From Bacillota bacterium (GTDB lineage: Bacteria > Sysuimicrobiota > Sysuimicrobiia > Sysuimicrobiales > Segetimicrobiaceae), in the NCBI GenBank assembly GCA_021324975.1, contig JAJPIA010000091.1, forward strand, positions 1 through 50,201: a DNA stretch of 50,201 nucleotides, read 5' to 3'. Positions 41,110 to 49,299 of this stretch are shown here, one piece after another. Each line of letters starts with the position of its first letter. Position 1 is the stretch's first letter. The notes beneath the pieces were generated by a model. The model searched no databases. It saw only the letters and a program-made list of their open reading frames with translations, and was not told the DNA's origin. A program made the translations under genes and the position numbers.

Positions 41110-42366
41110 CTACCGGTTCTTGAACGGCGCGAACCAGGCGCTGAGACCGCGCGTCACGTCGTCGCCGACCTGCTGCGGGCTCAGCCTGCCGCCGAACATG
41201 CCCTGCAGGTCGTTCTGGATCAGCTCGCTTCCCGTGGGGTTTTGCCACCGAAAGCCTACGAGCATGATGTACGGCGTGGCGTGCCGCATCCATCCGAGCA
41301 CCTGCTGCAGGATCGGGTCCTGGACCTTGACGCCCGGCACGGCGGAGAGCTGCTTGAGCTGATTGGTGAATTCCTGTCCCCACTCGCGCGTCGCGGTGAA
41401 CCGGATAAACTTGATCGCCGCGTCCATGTTCCGGGCCTTTGCGTTGACGCCGTAGTTGCCGTCGTCGTAGCTGCTGATCCAGGGCGTGTCGCCCGCGTGC
41501 TGCACCGGCCCCGGGATCACGCCGATCTGCAGGGACGGATTTTGGCTCTGGAAGAAGCCTAGCTCGAAAATTCCGCCGACGTACATCGCCGCCTGTTCGT
41601 TGACGAACAGCTGTTGCATGTCGGTGTAGGACACGCCCTCGTACCCTTGCGGCATGTACGGGCGGATTTCAGCGACCTTTGCCAGTGCGCCCGTGAAGCG
41701 CGGATCACGGAACGTGGTCTGACCGTGAACCACGGCGTCGTAGAAGTTGGTCCCGCCGTAGAAGTTGGGGGCCAGGACGCCCATCGCGACTTCCAGCGTC
41801 CAACCCTCCTTGGCACCGTTGGCCAGCGGCGTGATCCCATGGTCCTTGAGCGTCCGGAGCGCGGTGAGGAACTCGTCCCAGGTCTGGGGCGGCTTGACGC
41901 CGGCCTTCGCGAGCAGCTGCTTATTATAGAAGATGACGAGCGCTTGAAACGCGAACGGGACGCCGTAGACCTTGCCGTCGGCGCGGCTCCGGGCGCCGTC
42001 GAGCCATTGCGGTGCAAAGGTTTTGAGCTCCGGGACCTTGTCCTCGAGCGGAACGAGGAACTCCGGGCGCGCGTACGGTTGCAGCGCGCCGTAGGCGCGC
42101 ACCTGCACGATGTCCGGGCCTTTGCCTGCCTGCATCGCCGCAGACAACACCGTGTTGTACTCGGTTGGTTTGTACGTCTGGAAGTCGATCGTGACGCCGG
42201 GGTTCTGCGCCTCGAACTTCCGGATCATGCCCTCGTAGAACGCGCGGTCCTCGGCCCGCCAGCTCCAAAACGTCAGGGCCGCCTTGCCCTGGCCCATCGC
42301 TACCGCGGGCCAGAGCCCGACGAGCAGCGCGATCGCGGCCACAGCGGCCCACACACACCTGCGCAT
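41110..42366 (-). CDS. Family 1 extracellular sugar-binding protein
   Basis: A 418-residue CUT1 substrate-binding protein. A Sec signal peptide (VWAAVAAIALLVGLWPAVAMG, cleavage near residue 26) is followed by LTFWSWRAEDRAFYEGMIRKFE, the typical first strand-helix, then PDIVQVRAYGALQPYA, VYGVPFAFQALVIFYNKQLL and TWDEFLTALRTLKDHG. The frame extends far upstream but that part is a shadow of the divergent PP-loop gene; the ATG at 42366 starts the signal peptide. The 270-base divergent gap (42367-42636) holds the promoters of both units, which I could not pin down. Confidence 0.9.
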   Translation of the reverse strand: MRRCVWAAVAAIALLVGLWPAVAMGQGKAALTFWSWRAEDRAFYEGMIRKFEAQNPGVTIDFQTYKPTEYNTVLSAAMQAGKGPDIVQVRAYGALQPYARPEFLVPLEDKVPELKTFAPQWLDGARSRADGKVYGVPFAFQALVIFYNKQLLAKAGVKPPQTWDEFLTALRTLKDHGITPLANGAKEGWTLEVAMGVLAPNFYGGTNFYDAVVHGQTTFRDPRFTGALAKVAEIRPYMPQGYEGVSYTDMQQLFVNEQAAMYVGGIFELGFFQSQNPSLQIGVIPGPVQHAGDTPWISSYDDGNYGVNAKARNMDAAIKFIRFTATREWGQEFTNQLKQLSAVPGVKVQDPILQQVLGWMRHATPYIMLVGFRWQNPTGSELIQNDLQGMFGGRLSPQQVGDDVTRGLSAWFAPFKNR

Positions 42367-42636
42367 TCCGCACCCCCGGCCCCGGGATACGCTCTCGGCC
42401 GTGGCGACGCCCGGCCAGGGCTGAAAGCTTCCTGGACGCCGGCTGCTTCTCCTGTCGGCCCTACCTGGACCGCACGCGATCAGCGCAGCCATTCGGGGCA
42501 CACGACCCGGAGCTCGAGACCGCCGGTTCGGAACGCTGCGGCCGGCCCCCAGGTTCGCACCGCCGGCGCTCAGGGTGTCGAGGCTGCCGGGCTGCGGGTC
42601 CGTGACAACGGTCAAGGGATCGGGTACGCTTGCGGT

Positions 42637-43629
42637 GTGACCTTGCGGGAGGCGCTCCTTCGGGACATCCGCGAAACCACGGGCGCCGCGCCGGTGGTCG
42701 TCGCGTTCAGCGGCGGGCTGGACAGTACGGTGACGGCGGCGCTGGCTCGGGACGCCCTTGGCGCGGCGGCCGTGCTGCTCGTCACGGTCAACATGGGGCA
42801 GTACGCGTACACCCGCGGCAACGAAATCGTGCTCGAGGTCGCGGAGCAGCTCGGATTGCAACAGCGCTGCCTGCTCGGGCAGTTCAAGCAGCACCGGGTC
42901 CAGGCAGCGGGCCCGGCGTGTAACCGCTGCACGCGCGAGATCAAGCTCGGCATGGTCAAGGCCGTGGCGGGCGGGCGGCTGGTCTTGACGGGCGCGAACC
43001 GGAGTGACACGTGGGGCCAGATGGGGCTCAAGGTATGCAACGGTTACTATGCCCCACTGCTCGAGCTGGAGAAGCCGGCCATCGCGGCGCTTGCGGACGC
43101 TATGAACGTACGGCCGCCGCGCATCGGCGAGAACCCAGGCCGCGAGGGCTGCAAGCTCAAGCACCTCCTCAAACCGCTGGCCGCCCCCGACTACCACGGC
43201 CGCGCGGTGGCCCGCGCCAACGAGGTCGTCCTGAATGTGCTTCGGAACGCCGGCGTGAGCCCGCAGCTCGCAAACGTCAAGATCATCGGCCCGCTCGGGC
43301 GAAACATCGGGCTCGTCAACGTCCGGCCTGCGCCGCCCGCTGACGTCCGTGGCCAACTCTTGAACGCGCTCCGTGGGATCCCCGAGCTCGACGAGGTGCA
43401 CTTCGTCGATGGGCCGGTCGTGCTTGTCGCCAAGGCCAGCCCGGCAATCCTCAACGACCCGCACGCGCGCTACTGGATCCAGCACGGTCGCATGGCGCCG
43501 GACTTCGCGGCGCCGATCACCGTGGAGTGGCAGCCGACATCGAACACTCGCCTCGGCACGTTTCAGGTTGTCGGCTTTCGGCCGGGCGCACCGGCCCAGG
43601 GCGCGCCTGCTATACTCGAGCGTGGATGA
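42637..43629 (+). CDS. PP-loop ATP-pyrophosphatase family protein of unknown role
   Basis: A 330-residue member of the adenine-nucleotide alpha-hydrolase superfamily. The PP-loop VVAFSGGLDSTV (21-32) binds ATP. A CxxC pair (C95, C98 in ACNRCTRE) and further cysteines C134 (KVCNGYY) and C172 (REGCKLKH) could bind zinc or an iron-sulfur cluster, as in tRNA-thiolating enzymes. The C-terminal third (about 195-330) is a separate domain that I do not recognise. The gene overlaps queG by ATGA and so is translationally coupled to a tRNA-modification enzyme. LarE, TtuA/Ncs6-like and COG2117-like enzymes are possible relatives; I cannot pick one. The GTG start has only a weak AAGGGAT. Confidence 0.7.
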   Translation: MTLREALLRDIRETTGAAPVVVAFSGGLDSTVTAALARDALGAAAVLLVTVNMGQYAYTRGNEIVLEVAEQLGLQQRCLLGQFKQHRVQAAGPACNRCTREIKLGMVKAVAGGRLVLTGANRSDTWGQMGLKVCNGYYAPLLELEKPAIAALADAMNVRPPRIGENPGREGCKLKHLLKPLAAPDYHGRAVARANEVVLNVLRNAGVSPQLANVKIIGPLGRNIGLVNVRPAPPADVRGQLLNALRGIPELDEVHFVDGPVVLVAKASPAILNDPHARYWIQHGRMAPDFAAPITVEWQPTSNTRLGTFQVVGFRPGAPAQGAPAILERG

Positions 43630-44876
43630 ACGCCGACACGTCGGTGGATCTTCACGCACTCGCCGCCGCGGTCAAGGCTGAAGCGCGCGCCGCCGGGTTC
43701 GACCTCTGCGGCATCGCCACGACCGAGCCCTTCCAACAGGAGGGTGAGGCCCTGGCGCGGTGGGTCGCAGACGGTCGCCACGGAGACATGGGCTACATGG
43801 CCCGCAACGCGCCACGCTCGCCGCGCCCTCGGGCCGTCGAGCCGCACGCGCGCGCCCTCGTCGCCGTGGGGCTTTATTATGGAGAGGCGCGCCCCCTGGG
43901 CGACGGCGGCGGAACCCCGCTGCGCCGCCTGCCAGGCGGGTCTGGGCTGCACGAGCCCGAAGGCGAGCGCGCCGAAGCGGCGCCGGCCGGGGCGTCCGGA
44001 ACCGGCCGGCCCAGGGGCCGGGTTAGCCGCTACGCGCAGGGCGCCGATTACCACGACGTGATGGCGCCGCGTCTCGAACGCGTGGCCGGGTTTCTGCGGT
44101 CGCACGGAGCGCGCATCGCACGCTACTACGTGGACACCGGGCCCATGATCGACCGCGCGGCGGCGCGGCGCGCGGGACTCGGATGGTACGGTAAGAACAC
44201 CCTCATCATCTCGCGCCGCGGTTTCGGATCGTGGGTCTTTTTGGGAGAGATCCTCACCGATCTTCCCCTTCCCGCCGACGCGCCCGCACGCGGCGACTGC
44301 GGGCGCTGCCGGCTCTGTCTCGACGCGTGCCCGACGGGCGCGATCGTGGCGCCGTACACCGTGGACGCGCGCCGCTGCATCTCGTACCTGACCATCGAGC
44401 ATCGCGGCGCCATCCCCCACGAGATGCGGCCGCTCATCGGCGACCGCATCTTCGGCTGCGACGACTGCCAGACCGTGTGCCCGCACAACGCGCGCACCGC
44501 GGCGCGGACGCACCCGGAGTTCGCGCCGCGCCCCGGGGTCGGCGCGCGGCCGGACCTGCTTCAGTTGCTGAACATCGGGGATGAGGAGTTTCGGCGCCGG
44601 TTTCGCGGCTCGGCGATCACGCGCACGAAGCGGCGCGGTCTGCGCCGGAACGTCGCGGTGGCGCTCGGCAATCTCGGCGATCCCGTGGCCGTTCCCGCGC
44701 TGGCCCGCGCGCTCAGCGACGAGGACGAGCCGCTCGTCCGCGCCCATGCGGCGTGGGCGCTGGGCCGGATCGGCACCGACGCGTCGCGGATCGCGTTGCG
44801 GGCGAGGCTCGGGCGGGAACGCGACCCGGAGGTCCGCGACGAGATCAGTCGGGCGCTCGAGGCGCGCGCGTCATGA
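43626..44876 (+). CDS. queG: Epoxyqueuosine reductase
   Basis: A 416-residue cobalamin and Fe-S enzyme that makes queuosine from epoxyqueuosine in tRNA wobble position 34. The catalytic aspartate region is YYVDTGPMIDRAAARRAGLGWYGKN. The first cluster motif is CGRCRLCLDACPTGAI plus a later cysteine in RRCISYL, the second CDDCQTVCPHN. A C-terminal HEAT-like repeat follows (NVAVALGNLGDPVAVPAL, then HAAWALGRIG). An extra 35-40-residue Gly/Pro-rich insertion (about 100-140), just before the conserved RYAQGADYHD, is unusual. Start and stop overlap both neighbours by four bases. None of the other queuosine genes (queA, tgt, queC) is in the window. Confidence 0.93.
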   Translation: MNADTSVDLHALAAAVKAEARAAGFDLCGIATTEPFQQEGEALARWVADGRHGDMGYMARNAPRSPRPRAVEPHARALVAVGLYYGEARPLGDGGGTPLRRLPGGSGLHEPEGERAEAAPAGASGTGRPRGRVSRYAQGADYHDVMAPRLERVAGFLRSHGARIARYYVDTGPMIDRAAARRAGLGWYGKNTLIISRRGFGSWVFLGEILTDLPLPADAPARGDCGRCRLCLDACPTGAIVAPYTVDARRCISYLTIEHRGAIPHEMRPLIGDRIFGCDDCQTVCPHNARTAARTHPEFAPRPGVGARPDLLQLLNIGDEEFRRRFRGSAITRTKRRGLRRNVAVALGNLGDPVAVPALARALSDEDEPLVRAHAAWALGRIGTDASRIALRARLGRERDPEVRDEISRALEARAS

Positions 44877-45559
44877 GCCTCCGGGGGCGCCAGATCCTCA
44901 TCACCTCCGGGCCCACACGCGCGCCGCTCGACGCCGTGCGCTTCCTGACGAACAAGTCAACAGGCCGGCTCGGCTCCCTCATCGCCGAGCGCGCGCTCGA
45001 AGCCGGCGCCATGGTGACGTTCGTGTACGGCCGCGGGAGCATCCTCCCGACGGTGCGCGGGGGACGCGTCGACCATCTCCGGCTGCTGCCGATCGACACC
45101 GTGGAGGATCTCATCGCGAGCTTCGAGCACGAGCTCCGGGAGCACCGGTACGATGCCGTGATCCACGCCATGGCGGTGCTCGATTTTGCCCCCTCCGAGG
45201 TCCGCGAGGAAAAGGTCACGAGCGCCACCGACGAGTGGCTGATCCGGCTCGTGCCGACGCCAAAAGCCGCCGCCCGCGTGCGCGACCTGGCGCCCAAGAC
45301 CTTTTTCATCGGCTTCAAGCTGGAAGTGGGCCGGCCTCAGCATGAGCTCGTGGGCGTCGCGAGCGAGTGGGCCCGGCGAAACCGCGCGGACCTGGTGGTC
45401 GCGAACGACATGCACGACATCGAACAGGGCCTGCATGTGGGGTATGTCGTCAACCCCGAGGGCGGCATCGAAACCGTTGCCCAGGGGAAGGAAGTCATCG
45501 CCCGGACGCTCGTCGATATTCTCGAAAAACGTGTCGGTGCACAAAGCTCAGGCGCGTAG
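44873..45559 (+). CDS. CoaB-like phosphopantothenoylcysteine synthetase domain protein
   Basis: A 228-residue stand-alone DFP/CoaB-type domain. ILITSGPTRAPLDAVRFLTN and NKSTGRLGSLIAERAL (about 27-42) match the CTP-binding opening of CoaB. MAVLDFAPSEVREEKVTS is the central loop and KTFFIGFKLE and DLVVANDMHD the later ones. CoaB joins cysteine to 4'-phosphopantothenate in coenzyme A synthesis, usually as a CoaBC fusion; here no CoaC flavoprotein part is attached. Its ATG overlaps the queG stop. It may be the true CoaB, type III-like, or a paralogue acting on another carboxylate. The R-A-P-L-D substitution in the first loop differs from the usual T-x-E-P-I-D. Confidence 0.75.
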   Translation: MSLRGRQILITSGPTRAPLDAVRFLTNKSTGRLGSLIAERALEAGAMVTFVYGRGSILPTVRGGRVDHLRLLPIDTVEDLIASFEHELREHRYDAVIHAMAVLDFAPSEVREEKVTSATDEWLIRLVPTPKAAARVRDLAPKTFFIGFKLEVGRPQHELVGVASEWARRNRADLVVANDMHDIEQGLHVGYVVNPEGGIETVAQGKEVIARTLVDILEKRVGAQSSGA

Positions 45560-45598
45560 CCGCTGCTCGGCCGCGGCCCCCGCGATTCGCGCCCGCTG

Positions 45599-46009
45599 TT
45601 ACGCAGTTGCCGGGTTGGCGAGATATGCCGTGCAGGTTACCTCTACCAACAGATCCGGATGGATCAGCGCCGCGACCTGCACGAGCGTGCTCGACGGCCG
45701 GTGTTCGCCAAAATATCGCACGCGCACTGGGTTGATGCGGGCCCGATCTTCCATGTTCGTGAGGTGGATCAACACGCTGACGATCTGCGATCGAGCGGCG
45801 CCTGCGTGCTCGAGCACCCGGTCGACGTGCGCGAAGATCTGTTCCGCCTGACGCGCGGCATCGCCGGCGCCGACCACGTGCCCGTCACGGTCCATGGAGA
45901 CGATCCCGGAGATGAAGAGATAGTCGCCGGCCCGCACGGCGTCGCAGTAGTGGCTGACGGGCTCAGGCAGTATGCCCGCGAGCCGGATCCGCTCGATATG
46001 TCCGGTCAT
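45599..46009 (-). CDS. RidA/YjgF/UK114 family protein without the deaminase arginine
   Basis: A 136-residue RidA-family protein. GDYLFISGIVSMDRDG, AEQIFAHVDRVLEHAG and VLIHLTNMEDRARIN are typical. Imine deaminases of the RidA subfamily need an arginine in a PARSxV motif; here the aligned residues are RPSSTLVQVAAL, with serine at that place. Subfamilies lacking this arginine do not hydrolyse 2-aminoacrylate, so its role is unknown. GGAGG lies before the ATG. It is convergent with the CoaB-like gene and divergent from tRNA-Gly. Confidence 0.85.
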   Translation of the reverse strand: MTGHIERIRLAGILPEPVSHYCDAVRAGDYLFISGIVSMDRDGHVVGAGDAARQAEQIFAHVDRVLEHAGAARSQIVSVLIHLTNMEDRARINPVRVRYFGEHRPSSTLVQVAALIHPDLLVEVTCTAYLANPATA

Positions 46010-46038
46010 GGTCGGCCTCCCTGCACCACTGTTTGTGA

Positions 46039-46044
46039 TATAAT
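46039..46044 (+). promoter_or_regulatory. -10 box of tRNA-Gly
   Basis: A perfect TATAAT lies 23 bases before the tRNA 5' end. No good -35 is visible at 16-18 bases upstream. Confidence 0.5.
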
Positions 46045-46067
46045 GCGGTTTGCTGGCCGCAGACCGA

Positions 46068-46143
46068 GCGGGAATAGCTCAGTTGGTAGAGCATCTGCTT
46101 CCCAAGCAGAGGGTCGCGGGTTCGAGTCCCGTTTCCCGCTCCA
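46068..46143 (+). tRNA. tRNA-Gly (CCC anticodon)
   Basis: A complete 76-base cloverleaf with encoded CCA. The acceptor GCGGGAA pairs with TTCCCGC, the D arm is GCTCAGTTGGTAGAGC, the anticodon arm CTGCTTCCCAAGCAG and the T arm GCGGGTTCGAGTCCCGT. Just beyond it lie a doubled GCTAACG sequence (46217-46235) and an integrase remnant. Confidence 0.96.
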
Positions 46144-46252
46144 CTCGAAAATCCTTGCAGGACAAGCGCTAGCGCGCGATTCTCCTCCTTACTGAGCACG
46201 AGCTCAGAGGCCGATTTGCTAACGCCTGCTAACGGGAGCTGCGGGCGCGCGC

Positions 46253-46360
46253 TCACTTGCCGCCCAGGAGCCGCTCGCTGAGCAGGTCCGCGGCCTCCCG
46301 CTCCTTACTCGCCAGCACCCTGGCGCAGTGCCTGAGCAGCGTGGTCGCCTGCTTGTGCCT
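46253..46360 (-). pseudogene. Tyrosine recombinase C-terminal remnant
   Basis: The minus strand reads ATTLLRHCARVLASKEREAA and then DLLSERLLGGK before a stop. This matches the end of integrases (TTLDRYAHVLPSMQREAADRLE). The catalytic tyrosine is replaced by cysteine, and upstream the similarity fades. The fragment points at the 3' end of tRNA-Gly about 110 bases away, the same geometry as the remnant at tRNA-Ala. Confidence 0.6.
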
Positions 46361-46416
46361 GGTGCGGCGTGGCGCGATGCGTGGGCGGGAGACGCCGGGC
46401 GCGCAGGAGGAGCGAC

Positions 46417-47800
46417 ATGAGCGGTGGCGGCCCGATGGCCGTGTATCTCTACCTCCTGGGTCGGCACGCGGACGCACTGCGGGTTTCGACCGGTGCCGGG
46501 GAACTCGTGCTCCCGCGCGCGCACCGGCTCCCGCTCCGCGCGCTTCGCGAGGCCGCCCGCGCGGGCGGGTACCTGGCCGTCTGCCCATGGGTGGAAACAG
46601 CCGATGGCCATGCGCTCGTGGCGTTGTGGACGTACGCCCAGGGCCATGAACGCGCCGTGGCTGCGCTTCCGGCGGATCTCGCGCCCCAGGCGATCGTGCA
46701 CGCGCCAGTCGGTGCGAGACTGCTGTGGATCCTGGCTGCACCCTATCCGGAAGCCCCGGCGGGACGGCCGACCAGCCCCGGGAACGATCCTTGCGGAGCT
46801 CGCAGAGGCGCTGGGCACGATCCCCGCAAGTCCCGCCGACATGCTGCCGGTGCCCGCAGCCGACGCGGACCTCGTGATTCTCGATCGTGACGGCGCGACC
46901 GACGCGGAGGCGCTATGGGCATGGGCGCATGCCGCCGCGGACGCCGCCCGGGAGCGGGCACCGAGGGCCGCCGGAGAAAGTGCCGCGATGGCCGTACGTG
47001 TGGGCGAGGAAGACGTCGCGAGCGCGGCGGGAATGCCCGAAGCACCCTCCGCCAAGACGGCTACCGACGGCGAGGCACCAGCGCCGCCAAACGCCGTATC
47101 GGCGGGGTCAGGAGCAAAGACGGGGGCGTGCGACGCAGCCGGCACCGACGCTGGACCTGCCGCAGATACCTCCGTCCTTCCATTAGATACAACCGATGAA
47201 AAGTCGAAAACCGCCGTGCATACACCTTCCCCGGCTGCCGACGACCAACCCGGCGCGCTACCCGCAGCGGAAGATGAAACGCGCCTCGCAAAGATGACCG
47301 CGCTTCCGGCGGAAAGCGCGGGGGTGGATGAAGCGGTCGATCACATTGCCGCCAAGATCGCCGCGGGCAGCACCGCCGAGGGACTGCGCGTTTCGTCCAA
47401 CGGCACGCTCGCACCACCCCGCGAGCTCGTTGGTGGTCCCGTCGACACATCCTCCGCTGCGGACTGGGGGCCGCGGCTGGAGATAGATCCCACTTTCGAG
47501 AAAGGATTGCCGGGGAGGGTTGCGCCGGGGTCCAGCACGGCGGCTATCTCCGGGTCAATCACCGATGGATTCAACGATCTCCCGGCTCCACTCCGATCCA
47601 TGCTTGCCGCGGCGGCGCAGGCGCAGCGTTTGTCGAACGGCGACGCTCTTGCCGAGGCCGTTTTGGCGTACGCCCTGGCAACGCTCGGCACCCGCGAGAC
47701 CCATGCGCAACTGGGTGTCGGCCTGACGTGGAAGCGTGCCGATGGGCTGCACGTGCTGACGCTGAATAGTGGGTGGCGGAAACTGAGCGAGCTACTCTAA
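46417..47800 (+). pseudogene. Hypothetical protein gene with a +1 frameshift
   Basis: The first frame starts with ATG after a perfect AGGAGG and reads MSGGGPMAVYLYLLGRHADA, then a foldable domain up to LLWILAAPYPEAPAG. From about 46780 the sense passes to the +1 frame: GTILAELAEALGTIPASPAD, a long Ala/Pro/Thr-rich linker (about 160 residues) and a C-terminal domain with LPAPLRSMLAAAAQAQRLSN and LTLNSGWRKLSELL. Together they make a protein of about 460 residues. The junction lies near AGC CCC GGG at 46774-46782, where slipping from CCC to CCG would restore the frame. Mutation, sequencing error or programmed frameshift are all possible. I recognise no domain. It lies between the integrase remnant and the epimerase gene and could be element cargo. 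Confidence 0.6.
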
Positions 47801-47974
47801 ATTTCGCGTTGTGCCCCCTTCGGCCGCAGGAGTAGTTCGGTCGCTGTCGCCGGGCGAAACATGCGGATGGCACAAAGCTGTGGTGGCAGATGGGCGTTCG
47901 CAACGTCTTAGCGAAGGGATTCCATCGAAGCTACAATAAAGTAAATCAAACGAACGCCCTACGAATCGACCGCG

Positions 47975-49084
47975 ATGACTGAGCCCCGCGCGTTGGTGAC
48001 CGGCGCGACCGGATTGGTGGGGAGCGCCGTGGCGCGCCACCTGCTGGCGCAAAAACATCCCGTCCGCGTCTTTGTGCGAGACCCTGAACGCGCTCGTGCG
48101 CTCTTCGGATGGCGCGTGGAGATCGCTGCCGGCGATCTGCGGGACCCGGAGAGTCTGCGACGGGCCTGTGCTGGCATGAACGACGTCTACCATGTGGCCG
48201 GAGCCGTGGACATTCACAGGCACGCGGACGCGGAGATGTGGGAGACCAACGTCGAAGGCACACGCCGGGTGATCGAGGCGGCTCGGGATGCTGGAGTCAG
48301 CCGGCTCGTATACACGAGCTCCGTATCCGTGTACGGCGATCGGCTGCCCATCGGCCTCGCCGAGGACGCACCGCTCAACCCGGCAGGCATCTATGGGGCG
48401 TCCAAGGTTGAGGCGGAGCGACTGGTGCGCGACGCTGCGGCCGGCGGTCTTCGCGCGACGATCATCCGGCCGTGCATCGTATACGGCCCCGGCGATCGAT
48501 ATTTCATCCCGGAGGCGGCGCGGGTCATGCGGCTGCCGGCGCTTCCGCTGCCCGATGGGGGCCGCCACTTGGTGGACGTGGTGCATGCGGACGACCTCGC
48601 GGCGGCGCATCGGCTTGTCATGGAAGCAGGACAGTCCGGCGAAGCCTACAACGTGACGGACGGTGGATGCTATCGGGCGGGAGAACTCCTCCGCTGGATT
48701 GCCGAGGTGCTCGGCCGCTCTCTCTGGTTTCCGTCCATTCCCTGGCGGTGCGCAATCGTGATGAGACCGCTCATTAACCTCCTCGGCCGCTTATGGGAAC
48801 GGCCGGATCTCGCACGTCTTGGAATGCAGGAACTCAACGGATTGTTCAGCGACTACCATTTTGAGATTTCCAAGATCGCGGCCCTCGGTTATGCCCCTCG
48901 TATTAGCGCCCGCACGGGATTACGTTCTGAGCTCCAGGCGGTGCGTCGGCGCGGCGCCGTCCACGAGAGTGTCTTAGGGCCTTCCAAGGATCCCGCATAT
49001 CGCGATCCGGCATACCGGGTACCCGCATACGGGCAGGATGACCGGGAAAAGATTGGGTCTTCCGAGAATCGTGTGGGTGAGTAG
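47975..49084 (+). CDS. NAD-dependent sugar epimerase/dehydratase (extended SDR)
   Basis: A 369-residue extended SDR resembling hopanoid-associated (HpnA-like) and 3-beta-hydroxysteroid-type epimerases. The NAD motif TGATGLVGSAVA is at about 9-20. The catalytic serine region is YTSSVSVYG, and Y and K are in YGASKVEAE. Substrate-side IIRPCIVYGPGD and HLVDVVHADDLAAAH follow. The last 50 residues are low complexity with a short PAYRDPAYRVPAYG repeat that reads like an unneeded tail. A TACAAT box at 47932 may be its -10; the ribosome binding site is poor. It stands alone between the frameshifted gene and a tRNA remnant. Confidence 0.83.
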   Translation: MTEPRALVTGATGLVGSAVARHLLAQKHPVRVFVRDPERARALFGWRVEIAAGDLRDPESLRRACAGMNDVYHVAGAVDIHRHADAEMWETNVEGTRRVIEAARDAGVSRLVYTSSVSVYGDRLPIGLAEDAPLNPAGIYGASKVEAERLVRDAAAGGLRATIIRPCIVYGPGDRYFIPEAARVMRLPALPLPDGGRHLVDVVHADDLAAAHRLVMEAGQSGEAYNVTDGGCYRAGELLRWIAEVLGRSLWFPSIPWRCAIVMRPLINLLGRLWERPDLARLGMQELNGLFSDYHFEISKIAALGYAPRISARTGLRSELQAVRRRGAVHESVLGPSKDPAYRDPAYRVPAYGQDDREKIGSSENRVGE

Positions 49085-49133
49085 GGAACATGGGTACGGA
49101 GACAAGACGCCTGTCGGTCGTTCGAAAATCCTC

Positions 49134-49209
49134 TTTCCCGCTCCCGCAGCCGTCAATGGTAAAGCCTGCGGCCCGCTACGCGGCCATTGACAGCCTTGGT
49201 CGCGGGAAA
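49134..49209. repeat. Long imperfect hairpin after the epimerase gene
   Basis: Outer arms TTTCCCGC (49134-49141) and GCGGGAAA (49202-49209) and inner arms GTCAATGG (49152-49159) and CCATTGAC (49184-49191) nest into one bulged stem of about 76 bases. There is no T-run for a terminator. It could be a REP/MITE-like unit, a structured RNA or an integrase-related site. Confidence 0.45.
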
Positions 49210-49241
49210 AGACTGGCCAATTACGACCGGCAGGCAAACGG

Positions 49242-49266
49242 TGGTGGACGCGCGAGGACTTGAACC
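49242..49266 (-). other. tRNA 3'-end fragment, candidate attachment-site remnant
   Basis: On the minus strand GGTTCAAGTCCTCG then CGCGTCCACCA gives a T-loop, the 3' half of the T-stem, a 7-base acceptor strand, discriminator A and CCA in exact tRNA spacing. The 5' half of the T-stem is replaced by AAAAGG, and no matching GGACGCG acceptor lies 70 bases upstream. Only the 3' end of a tRNA is therefore present, as at the far end of an element integrated into a tRNA gene. The parent tRNA is not in the window. Confidence 0.5.
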
Positions 49267-49299
49267 TTTTCCCTACTGCGGAAATGGGCAGCGTTCTAT

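Noticed and set aside
41614-42636. Long N-terminal extension of the PP-loop frame
   Set aside because: It overlaps the divergent sugar-binding-protein gene, which has a signal peptide and family motifs; the PP-loop fold begins only after 42637.
42367-43659. Leftward extension of the sugar-binding-protein frame to 43659
   Set aside because: It runs antisense through the PP-loop gene; the signal peptide fixes the start at 42366.
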